Origin: an uncultured Clostridium sp. | GTDB taxonomy: Bacteria; Bacillota; Clostridia; TANB77; CAG-508 | Assembly (NCBI GenBank): GCA_900557475.1 | Contig: USTA01000024.1 | Span: forward strand, 1-8,974 | Length of the DNA: 8,974 nt | Direction: 5' to 3' | Shown here: positions 1 through 6,992 of the stretch, piece by piece | Numbering within the stretch: position 1 is the stretch's first letter | Layout: each line of letters opens with the position of its first letter | The notes under the pieces: model-generated | Told to the model about the DNA's origin: nothing | Databases searched by the model: none | The model's input: the letters and a program-made list of their open reading frames with translations, nothing else | Made by a program: the position numbers and the translations under genes

Positions 1-984
1 GGATTTTTGTTTATTAACAATAAAATTGGCAAAATGAAATTTGATAACAAAAATTATTCTAATAACGAATTGGGAATTTCAGATGAGCAAGCTCAAAACT
101 TAGATAATTTTAGAAATATAGCAATTTTAGGTATAGACTCTAGATATAATGATTATGATGATTTTTCGAGAACAGATTGCATTATGATAGCAAGTATAAA
201 CAAAACAAACAATAATATAAGTCTATTCTCAATTTATAGAGATACATTAGTTCAAATGGAATTAGACGGAAAAGTAAGGCTTGATAAAATTAATCATGCC
301 TATTATGGAGGTGTAGAAAATACTTTAAAAACAATCAATACAAATTTTGATTTGAATGTAACAGAATATGTAATGATAGACTTTAAATCAGTAGCAGATT
401 TGGTAGATAAAGTAGGCGGAGTAGAAATAAATATAACTTCAGAAGAACTAAAGTATATAAATGATTATATAAAAGACAATAATAAAGCAAATGATAGTAA
501 AGCTAAAAACATAACAAAAGCAGGTAAGCAAACATTAAATGGGACACAAGCTTTAGCATATGCAAGGATTAGGTATACATCAGGAGGAGACTACAAAAGA
601 ACTGAAAGAATGAGAACAGTTCTTGAAAAAACAGCAGAAAAGATTAAAACAAAAAACATATTAGAAATAAATAATATTGTGGATGAAATTTTGCCAGAGA
701 TAAGGACCAATATTTCCAAAGGAGATATAGAAAGTCTATTACCACAAGCACTAAATTTTAATTTTACAAATACTTTTGGTTTCCCTTACAATGTGAAAAG
801 TATGTCATTAGATTTAAAAGATTATTATGAAGGAACTACAAAAGGAGTAGATTCTTATGTTGTACCATTCAACCTTTCAATTGATGTAAAAAAATTACAT
901 AAAGAGTTATTTGGTGAAGAAAACTATGAAATATCAAATAATGTAAAAGAAATAGAGGAAAAGATAAAAGAAAAGATAAAGTAG
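1..984 (+). CDS. LCP-family (LytR-CpsA-Psr) cell-wall polymer ligase, 5' partial
   Basis: LCP enzymes sit in the membrane with an extracellular domain and transfer lipid-linked glycopolymers (teichoic acid, capsule) onto peptidoglycan. Visible family motifs: NIAILGIDSR (about nt 115-144) followed by FSRTDCIMI; SIYRDT (nt 232-249), the usual S-[IP]-RD-T with Tyr for Pro; KINHAYYGG; DLVDKVGGVEI; GKQTLNGTQALAYARIR; and GDYKRTERM, which carries the conserved arginines expected to bind the pyrophosphate of the substrate. The reading frame is open to base 1 with no stop. A TTG at nt 7 has no ribosome binding site, so the true start and the expected N-terminal membrane anchor lie upstream of the window. 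The C-terminus is a short charged tail. It stops 19 nt before ugd and heads the visible part of the polysaccharide operon, consistent with attachment of that polymer to the wall. Family assignment is secure; the substrate is inferred from context. Confidence 0.93.
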   Translation, partial: GFLFINNKIGKMKFDNKNYSNNELGISDEQAQNLDNFRNIAILGIDSRYNDYDDFSRTDCIMIASINKTNNNISLFSIYRDTLVQMELDGKVRLDKINHAYYGGVENTLKTINTNFDLNVTEYVMIDFKSVADLVDKVGGVEINITSEELKYINDYIKDNNKANDSKAKNITKAGKQTLNGTQALAYARIRYTSGGDYKRTERMRTVLEKTAEKIKTKNILEINNIVDEILPEIRTNISKGDIESLLPQALNFNFTNTFGFPYNVKSMSLDLKDYYEGTTKGVDSYVVPFNLSIDVKKLHKELFGEENYEISNNVKEIEEKIKEKIK

Positions 985-990
985 AGTGAA

Positions 991-998
991 AGAAGGAG
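991..998 (+). promoter_or_regulatory. ribosome binding site of ugd
   Basis: The sequence AGAAGGAG lies 5 nt before the ATG at 1004. It decides the start: a GTG at 986 in the same frame overlaps this site and would add six residues ahead of the MKIAVAGTGYVG beginning that is normal for the family. Confidence 0.8.
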
Positions 999-1003
999 AA
1001 AAA

Positions 1004-2308
1004 ATGAAAATAGCAGTAGCAGGAACAGGATATGTAGGACTAGTTGCAGGTGTATGCTTTGCAGAAAAAGGAAATGATGTAATTTGTATAGATGTGGATT
1101 CTGAAAAAGTAGATAAGATGAAAAATGGTATATGCCCAATTTACGAAGAGGGGTTGGAAGAGTTAATGAAAAAAAATTATAAAGAAGGTAGAATTGACTA
1201 TTCAACAGATTACCAAATGGCATATAAAGATGCTGATTTTATATTTATAGGAGTAGGAACTCCAGAGAGAAAAGATGGGTCTGCTAATTTAGATTATGTA
1301 TATAATGTAGCAAAGCAAATTGCAGATACAGTAGAAAAAGATTGTATTATAGTAGTTAAATCAACTGTTCCAATTGGTACAAATGACAATATAGAAAAAT
1401 ATATAAGAGATAATTTGAAAAATAAAGTAAAGATAGATGTAGCAAGTAATCCAGAGTTTTTGGCACAAGGAAGAGCTGTGAAGGATACTTTGGAACCATC
1501 TAGAATTGTTATTGGTACGGAAAATAAAGAAACAGAAGAAAAAATGTGTGAATTATATAAAAATTTTGATGCACCAATTCTTACAACAGATAGGAGAAGT
1601 GCAGAAATGGTAAAATATGCATCAAATGACTTTTTAGCATTAAAAATTAGTTATATAAATGACATCGCAAATCTTTGTGAAGTGGTAGGAGCTAATGTAG
1701 AAGACGTGGCAAAGGGAATGAGTTATGATGCAAGAATAGGTGATAAATTTTTAAAGGCTGGATGTGGATATGGAGGAAGTTGTTTTCCTAAAGATACAAA
1801 AGCATTACACTATTTAGCTTCTCAAGGAGGATATGAGCTAAAAACTGTTAAAGCAGGAATCGAAGTTAATAAAAATCAAAAAATGATACTATTAAAAAAA
1901 GCTAGAAATAGATTTACTACATTCAAAGATTTAAATGTAGCTGTTTTGGGATTAACATTTAAGCCAGGTACAGACGATTTAAGAGAAGCTCCATCAATAG
2001 ATAATATAGCAGCTCTTTTAGAAGAAGGCGCAAAAATTAAAGCTTATGACCCAATTGCAGAAGACAATTATAGAAAAATATATCCAAATGAAATAGAATA
2101 TAAAAAGTCACCAGAAGATGTACTAAAAGATGCTGATGTTTGTTTTATTTTTACAGAGTGGGATGAAATCAAAAATATAAAGCCAAATATGTATAAAGAA
2201 CTAATGAAGGAAGCGATTGTATATGATGGAAGAAACATATATACATTAGATGAAATGAAAAATAACCATATTGAATACCATTCAATTGGAAGACCAAGTA
2301 TTATTTAG
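1004..2308 (+). CDS. ugd: UDP-glucose 6-dehydrogenase
   Basis: Cytosolic enzyme that oxidises UDP-glucose to UDP-glucuronate using two NAD+, supplying an acidic sugar donor for the polymer. With the ATG at 1004 the protein is 434 residues, a normal length. The N-terminal Rossmann domain opens with GTGYVG (residues 8-13). Further motifs are GVGTPERKDGSANLDYV, KSTVPIGT, NPEFLAQGRAVKDTLEPSRIVIG-type sequence (Glu in NPEFL), and MVKYASNDFLALK with K204 and N208. GCGYGGSCFPKD carries the catalytic cysteine at C260, the same number as in well-studied bacterial enzymes. The C-terminal UDP-binding domain has LGLTFKPGTDDLREAPS. The 440-residue version starting at GTG 986 is less likely because that start lies on the ribosome binding site. 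UDP-N-acetylhexosamine dehydrogenases are related, but the motifs and length fit Ugd best. Confidence 0.95.
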   Translation: MKIAVAGTGYVGLVAGVCFAEKGNDVICIDVDSEKVDKMKNGICPIYEEGLEELMKKNYKEGRIDYSTDYQMAYKDADFIFIGVGTPERKDGSANLDYVYNVAKQIADTVEKDCIIVVKSTVPIGTNDNIEKYIRDNLKNKVKIDVASNPEFLAQGRAVKDTLEPSRIVIGTENKETEEKMCELYKNFDAPILTTDRRSAEMVKYASNDFLALKISYINDIANLCEVVGANVEDVAKGMSYDARIGDKFLKAGCGYGGSCFPKDTKALHYLASQGGYELKTVKAGIEVNKNQKMILLKKARNRFTTFKDLNVAVLGLTFKPGTDDLREAPSIDNIAALLEEGAKIKAYDPIAEDNYRKIYPNEIEYKKSPEDVLKDADVCFIFTEWDEIKNIKPNMYKELMKEAIVYDGRNIYTLDEMKNNHIEYHSIGRPSII

Positions 2309-2343
2309 AAAAAATAATTATTTAAATAAAAACAGCAACATAA

Positions 2344-2350
2344 GGGAAGG
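2344..2350 (+). promoter_or_regulatory. ribosome binding site of the first GT4 gene
   Basis: GGGAAGG lies 7 nt before ATG 2358. This places the start there rather than at ATG 2271, which lies inside ugd and would add 29 residues unlike any glycosyltransferase N-terminus. Confidence 0.75.
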
Positions 2351-2357
2351 AAAATCA

Positions 2358-3560
2358 ATGAAAATACTTATGGTAAATAAATTTCTGTATCCAAAAGGTG
2401 GAGCAGAAACATATTGCTTAGAAGTAGGCAGAAAACTAGAAGAGTTAGGACATGAAGTACAATATTTTGGTATGTACGATGAAAAAAATACAGTTAAAAA
2501 TAATCTAAATATTTATTCAAATAATTTAGATTTTCATACAAAAAAACTAAATAAAATATTTTATCCGTTTAAAATAATATATTCTTTTGACGCGAAAAAA
2601 AAGATAGACAAAATAATAAAAGATTTTAAACCAGATATTATTCATTTAAATAATATAAATTTTCAATTAACACCATCTATTATTGATTGTGCATATAAAA
2701 ATAAAATTCCAGTAGTACAAACTGTTCATGATTATCAAATGATATGCCCAAATCATTTTTTATATAATTTTTCTCAAAAGCAAATGTGTGAAAGATGCAT
2801 AAAAGGAAGTAAATGGAGTTGTACAAAATATAAATGTATACATAATAGTAAGTTAAGAAGTATTTTAGGTTCTTTAGAAGGCATATTATATAGTAAAGTT
2901 TTAAGCTCATATGATAAAGTAAGCTTATATATATGTCCAAGTAAATTTTTAGAAAGTGAATTACTAAAAGTAGATAGGTATAAAGAAAAAACTACTTTTA
3001 TTACAAATTTTATAGATGTGAAGGATGTAATTGATATTTCTAAAAAAGAAGATTACATTTTATACTTCGGAAGATTATCAGAAGAAAAAGGAATAAACGA
3101 ATTAATAGAAGCAGTAAAAAAGCTCCCAAACATAAAATTAAAAATAGCAGGAACAGGACCATTAGAAGATAAAGTTAAAAATATAGATAATATAGACTTT
3201 GTAGGATTTAAAACAGGCGAAGAATTAACAGAGCTTATTTCTAGAGCTAAATTTGCAGTTTATCCATCAATTTGGTATGAGAACTGCCCATTATCCATAT
3301 TAGAAGCACAGTCATGTGGAACGCCAGTATTAACAGCCAATTATGGCGGAATGAAAGAATTAATAGAGCAAGATGAGACAGGAATTCTATTAGATAGTAT
3401 AAATGTAGAAACTCTAAAAGAAGGAATCTATAAATTATATGAAGATGATGAGAAAATAGAAAAAATGTCAAAAAAGTGTTTATCAAAAAGAAAAGATATG
3501 ATAAATTTGGATAAATATGTTAGCATATTATTAGAAAAATATATGGAAGTAATAAAATAA
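2358..3560 (+). CDS. GT4-family glycosyltransferase with a cysteine cluster
   Basis: GT-B fold, retaining glycosyltransferase expected to add one sugar from a nucleotide donor to the lipid-linked repeat unit on the cytoplasmic face of the membrane; donor and acceptor are unknown. It has 400 residues. The N-terminal domain begins MKILMVNKFLYPKGGAETY, the glycine-rich GGAE loop typical of GT4, then HEVQYFGMYD and VQTVHDYQMICPNH. A cysteine group follows (C130, C144, C147, C155, C160), seen in a subset of GT4 enzymes and possibly metal-binding. The C-terminal domain has YFGRLSEEKGINELIEA, KLKIAGTGPLE and the E-x7-E donor-binding motif (E308 and E316 in YENCPLSILEA), followed by SCGTPVLTANYGGMKELI. 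It follows ugd after a 49 nt gap and overlaps the next gene by one base (TAATG), which suggests translational coupling. Family call is firm, specificity unknown. Confidence 0.92.
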   Translation: MKILMVNKFLYPKGGAETYCLEVGRKLEELGHEVQYFGMYDEKNTVKNNLNIYSNNLDFHTKKLNKIFYPFKIIYSFDAKKKIDKIIKDFKPDIIHLNNINFQLTPSIIDCAYKNKIPVVQTVHDYQMICPNHFLYNFSQKQMCERCIKGSKWSCTKYKCIHNSKLRSILGSLEGILYSKVLSSYDKVSLYICPSKFLESELLKVDRYKEKTTFITNFIDVKDVIDISKKEDYILYFGRLSEEKGINELIEAVKKLPNIKLKIAGTGPLEDKVKNIDNIDFVGFKTGEELTELISRAKFAVYPSIWYENCPLSILEAQSCGTPVLTANYGGMKELIEQDETGILLDSINVETLKEGIYKLYEDDEKIEKMSKKCLSKRKDMINLDKYVSILLEKYMEVIK

Positions 3561-4738
3561 TGAAAACTAAAAAATTAAATGGAACAGTTATAGTTACATA
3601 TAGATGTAATGCAAGATGTAATATGTGCAGTAGATTTAAAAGACCATCTAAACCAGAAGAAGAGATAAGTATAGAGACAATAAAGAAATTACCTAAAATG
3701 TACTTTACAAATATAACGGGTGGGGAACCATTTATAAGAGAAGACCTAAAAGAAATAGTAAGAGAATTATATAAAAAATCAGATAGGATAGTAATTTCTA
3801 CAAATGGATTTTTTACTGATAGAATAATAGATTTATGCGAAGAATTTCCTAATGTAGGAATAAGAATATCAATAGAGGGACTAGAAGAAACGAATAACAA
3901 AATTAGAGGCTTAGATGATGGATTTAATAGAGGATATTCTACATTGAAAAAATTAGTGGAAATGAAACATCCAGATGTAGGTTTTGGAATGACGGTACAA
4001 GATGAAAATGCAAAAGATTTAGTTAAGCTATATAAACTAGCAGATGAACTAAATATGGAATTTGCAACAGCTTCACTGCATAATTCATTTTATTTTGTGG
4101 AAAATAAGAACATAATACATGATAGGCTAATGGTTGCAGGAGAGTTTGAAAAATTAATAAATGAACTATTAAATTCAAATAGTCCTAAGAAATGGTTTAG
4201 AGCATACTTTAATCATGGATTAATAAATTATATATTTGGGCAAAAAAGATTACTTCCTTGTGACATGGCATTTGATACATTTTTTATAGACCCATATGGA
4301 GATGTAATGCCATGCAATGGAACTAAGGAAAAAGAAATAATGGGAAATCTTAATAAGCAAACCTGGGGTGAGTTATGGAATAGTGAAAAAGCAGAAAATG
4401 TAAGAGACAAAGTAAGAAATTGTAATAGAAATTGTTGGATGATAGGTTCTGCAAGTCCTGCGATGCATAAATATATTTGGAAACCTATAATTTGGGTAAT
4501 AAATCATAAATTTTTAAGATTTTTTAAAGAAAAGAAATATTCAATGTATGAAAATAAAATTGTAAAAGAATATAAAGAAGGAAAAATTACAAAAGAACAA
4601 TTAGACAGCTGTTCAACCTGTGATTTAAGCTGTGAAGTAAAAGACGGATTATCAGATAGTTCAAGAGAGATATTAAATGAAATGTCGGGAGAGGAATTTG
4701 TAAGTAGGAATATAAAAAAACAATTGGAGAAAAAATAA
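3560..4738 (+). CDS. radical SAM protein with SPASM-like C-terminal Fe-S region
   Basis: Radical S-adenosylmethionine enzymes use a [4Fe-4S] cluster to generate a 5'-deoxyadenosyl radical. The 392-residue protein has the cluster motif C16-x3-C20-x2-C23 (YRCNARCNMC), the SAM-binding GGEP at 54-57, and VISTNGFF and GIRISIEGLEE strands of the partial TIM barrel. The C-terminus resembles a SPASM domain, which binds auxiliary clusters: C234-x12-G247-x4-C252 (ending IDPYGDVMPCNG), then GNLNKQTWGELW, C288-x3-C292 and C351-x2-C354-x3-C358. An aromatic, hydrophobic stretch at about 305-322 separates the last two cysteine groups and may contact the membrane. The start ATG overlaps the previous stop by one base, and GGAAG at 3545-3549 could serve as its ribosome binding site. 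SPASM proteins often modify peptides, but some act on sugars; no precursor peptide is visible, so a role in modifying a sugar or lipid-linked intermediate is inferred from the operon only. Confidence 0.9.
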   Translation: MKTKKLNGTVIVTYRCNARCNMCSRFKRPSKPEEEISIETIKKLPKMYFTNITGGEPFIREDLKEIVRELYKKSDRIVISTNGFFTDRIIDLCEEFPNVGIRISIEGLEETNNKIRGLDDGFNRGYSTLKKLVEMKHPDVGFGMTVQDENAKDLVKLYKLADELNMEFATASLHNSFYFVENKNIIHDRLMVAGEFEKLINELLNSNSPKKWFRAYFNHGLINYIFGQKRLLPCDMAFDTFFIDPYGDVMPCNGTKEKEIMGNLNKQTWGELWNSEKAENVRDKVRNCNRNCWMIGSASPAMHKYIWKPIIWVINHKFLRFFKEKKYSMYENKIVKEYKEGKITKEQLDSCSTCDLSCEVKDGLSDSSREILNEMSGEEFVSRNIKKQLEKK

Positions 4739-4745
4739 TTAAGTT

Positions 4746-5871
4746 ATGAAAATTGCAATGATAGGACATAAAAGAATACCATCAAGAGAAGGCCGGAGTT
4801 GAAATAGTAGTAGAGGAGCTTGCAACTAGGCTTGTTAAGGATGGAAATATTGTTGATGTATATAATAGAAAAGGAAAAAATGTACAAGATAAAAATGAGA
4901 ATAAAAATGTAAAAATAAAAAAATATAAAGGAATAAGAATTATAACAATTCCCACAATTAACAAAAAAGGAATTGATGCACTATTATACAGTATTTTGGC
5001 TACTATCAGAGCATTATTTGGTCATTATGATGTAATTCACTTTCATGCCGAAGGGCCATGTGCAATGCTATGGCTTCCACATTTATTCGGAATAAGAACA
5101 GTTGCAACAATTCATGGATTAGATTGGAAAAGATCTAAATGGGGAGGACTAGCATCTAAATATATAAAATTTGGAGAAAAGGTAGCTGCTAAATATGCAG
5201 ATGAAATAATTGTTTTGTCTAAAAATGTTGAAGAGTATTTTTTAGATGCGTATAATAGAAAAACAAATTTTATACCAAATGGTATAAATAAGCCAACGAG
5301 AAAAAATGCAAAAATAATAAAAGAAAAATATGGGTTAGAAAAAGATAGCTATATTCTTTTCTTAGCAAGAATAGTACCGGAAAAAGGTTTACATTATTTG
5401 ATAGAGGCATATAAAAAATTAAATACAGATAAAAAACTGGTAATAGCAGGAGGAGCAAGCCATACTAATAAATATTTAGAAGAAATAAGAAAAATGGCAA
5501 ATATAAATAAAAATATAATTATGACAGGCTTTGTCCAAGGAGAAGAATTAGATGAACTATATAGTAATTGCAATATATACTGTTTGCCGAGTGATGTAGA
5601 AGGAATGCCAATATCACTTTTAGAGGCAATGAGTTATGGTTGCAGATGTCTAGTTAGCAATATAGAAGAGAATACGCAGGTTATAGGAAAATATGGAGAG
5701 TCTTTTGAAAAGGGAAATGTAGATGATTTAGCAAGAAAACTTGAAAAGCTTATAACCAAAGAAAAAATAAATAATCAAGAAGAAATAGTAGAATATACAC
5801 TAGATAAATTTAACTGGGATGAAATAACAAAGCTTAATGAAGTTATTTATAAGAAGGGGAAAACAGAGTGA
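4746..5871 (+). pseudogene. GT4-family glycosyltransferase interrupted by a +1 frameshift at codon 16/17
   Basis: From ATG 4746 the frame reads MKIAMIGHKRIPSREG, then R, S and a TGA at 4800-4802, giving only 18 residues. If one C of the CC at 4793-4794 is removed, the next codons read GVEIVVEELATRL and the frame stays open to the TGA at 5869-5871, giving a normal 374-residue GT4 enzyme. IPSREGGVE is the expected glycine-rich N-terminal loop. Restored motifs: VIHFHAEGP, VATIHGLDWKRSKWGG, DEIIVLSKN, IPNGI, LARIVPEKGLHYLIEA, KLVIAGGAS, and E-x7-E (E285, E293 in EGMPISLLEAMSYG). The downstream part has no ATG or ribosome binding site near its beginning and would lack the first half of the N-terminal domain. 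The start has only a distant GGAG (4726-4729). It lies 7 nt after the radical SAM gene and overlaps the next gene. Either a real inactivation or a sequence error; the rest of the gene shows no decay, which favours a recent event or an error. Confidence 0.85.
5851..5859 (+). promoter_or_regulatory. ribosome binding site supporting a GTG start at 5868
   Basis: AAGAAGGGG lies 8 nt before GTG 5868, whose GTGA overlaps the TGA of the preceding glycosyltransferase. It supports the GTG start; the first in-frame ATG is about 15 codons further on, inside the first membrane segment. Confidence 0.65.
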
Positions 5872-6992
5872 GAATAAAGAAAATAGAATTATTATATTTT
5901 AGTGCAGTTATAATGCTGCTAGTCAGGAATATAATACAAGTAAGTACATTAATAGATATAAAATCGACAAGTATGTTTTTTGATGTTTTACTTTTTTCTG
6001 CATATATATTGTTGTTTATTAAAATTATATATAAAGAAAATATAAAACGATTAATAGTGTATGCAATAATAATTTTTTTAGCTTTGATATCTTATGCCAG
6101 TTCTAAAATGACAGATTATTTATCGCTAGTACTACTTGTAATAGGTGCTAAGGGAATAGATATAAAAAAAATTGTAAAAGTATGTTTTTCATTTTATGCA
6201 ATAACTTTAGGTGTGCATATAATAGCATATATAATAACAATGTTAGTAGACCCAGCAAGCATAGAAATAGTGCATAGAGATGAGGTTGAAAGGTATTCTT
6301 TTTTCTTAGGTCACCCAAATAGTTTTGCTGCGATACTTGCCTGGACAAATATAATGTATCTATACTTAAGGTATGATAAATTAAAGATAAGAGACTACAT
6401 ATTAACAATATTAGTAGCGTTATTTATATATTTTGTACCAAATTCAAGGACAAGTGCAATACTTCTAATTGTTTTTATAATAATGATACTTATGTTTAAA
6501 AAGAATATAAGATTTATAATAAAACTAGGCAGATTTGCAATACCAGTACTTGCAGTAACAATGATTGCTCTATTTTTAGTGTATAACATGAGTCCAATTA
6601 TAGACAAACTAGATGGAATCTTAAATGCAAGAATCAAATTAGGATTAGCAATATATGAAAACTATGGAACGACTTTATTTGGAGAATATATACCTTTCGG
6701 TCAGGAACTTAGCAGTGTATATAAATATGGACTTACTAAGCTAACAATAGATTCAGCATATTACTCTTTACTATTTAGTTATGGAATAATAAATACTTTG
6801 GTATTTTTGTTTATATATACAAAATTGAGTTTTAAAAAAGGATTAGAAAATAAGAAAATACTATTTTTAGTTATATGGGCATTTTATGCTGTGACAGAAA
6901 CATTAGCATTAAATCCATTATTATGTTTTCCATTATTATTTGCAAAAGAATTGATAGAAAAAGGAGCGAAATCAAAGAAAAATGAAAGTTGA
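5868..6992 (+). CDS. Wzy-type polysaccharide polymerase / O-antigen ligase-like membrane protein
   Basis: Polytopic membrane protein of 374 residues with a GTG start. Such proteins join undecaprenyl-linked repeat units into polymer on the outer face of the membrane. By eye there are about 11-12 hydrophobic segments (near residues 7-25, 37-54, 61-78, 82-95, 104-127, 145-165, 174-190, 193-210, 222-240, 298-318, 329-345 and 348-362). A large hydrophilic loop lies at about 241-297. Motifs fitting the O-antigen polymerase/ligase group are SFFLGHPNSFAAILAW and the FVPNSRTSA pair in the middle, then ILNARIKLGLAIYENYGTTLFGEYIPFG in the loop, which resembles the R-x-x-L...lfG region of these proteins. 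The family diverges strongly in sequence, so the call rests on topology, the HPN and NSRT motifs and the cluster. It overlaps the genes on both sides, by 4 nt and 11 nt. A transporter is less likely because of the single large loop and these motifs. Confidence 0.83.
   Translation: MRIKKIELLYFSAVIMLLVRNIIQVSTLIDIKSTSMFFDVLLFSAYILLFIKIIYKENIKRLIVYAIIIFLALISYASSKMTDYLSLVLLVIGAKGIDIKKIVKVCFSFYAITLGVHIIAYIITMLVDPASIEIVHRDEVERYSFFLGHPNSFAAILAWTNIMYLYLRYDKLKIRDYILTILVALFIYFVPNSRTSAILLIVFIIMILMFKKNIRFIIKLGRFAIPVLAVTMIALFLVYNMSPIIDKLDGILNARIKLGLAIYENYGTTLFGEYIPFGQELSSVYKYGLTKLTIDSAYYSLLFSYGIINTLVFLFIYTKLSFKKGLENKKILFLVIWAFYAVTETLALNPLLCFPLLFAKELIEKGAKSKKNES

Noticed and set aside
986..1003. GTG start upstream of ugd giving a six-residue extension
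   Set aside because: The extension overlaps the strong ribosome binding site, and the family normally starts directly at the Rossmann strand encoded from ATG 1004.
924..1223. Minus-strand open frames throughout the window (for example 924-1223, 3520-3900, 8008-8229)
   Set aside because: They lie antisense to clear genes, have low-complexity Leu/Ile/Phe-rich translations and lack starts with ribosome binding sites.
2271..2357. ATG inside ugd as start of the first glycosyltransferase
   Set aside because: It would add 29 residues unrelated to GT4 N-termini; ATG 2358 has a good ribosome binding site and begins with the standard first strand.
2309..2357. AT-rich inverted repeat (TTATTTAAATAA at 2318-2329) as a terminator or operator
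   Set aside because: It is a short, purely A/T palindrome without a GC stem or T-run, expected by chance at this base composition; the operon appears to continue across it.
4996..5871. A separate shorter gene starting at TTG 4996
   Set aside because: No ribosome binding site, and the same frame carries conserved glycosyltransferase sequence back to 4795, so it is the remainder of the frameshifted gene.
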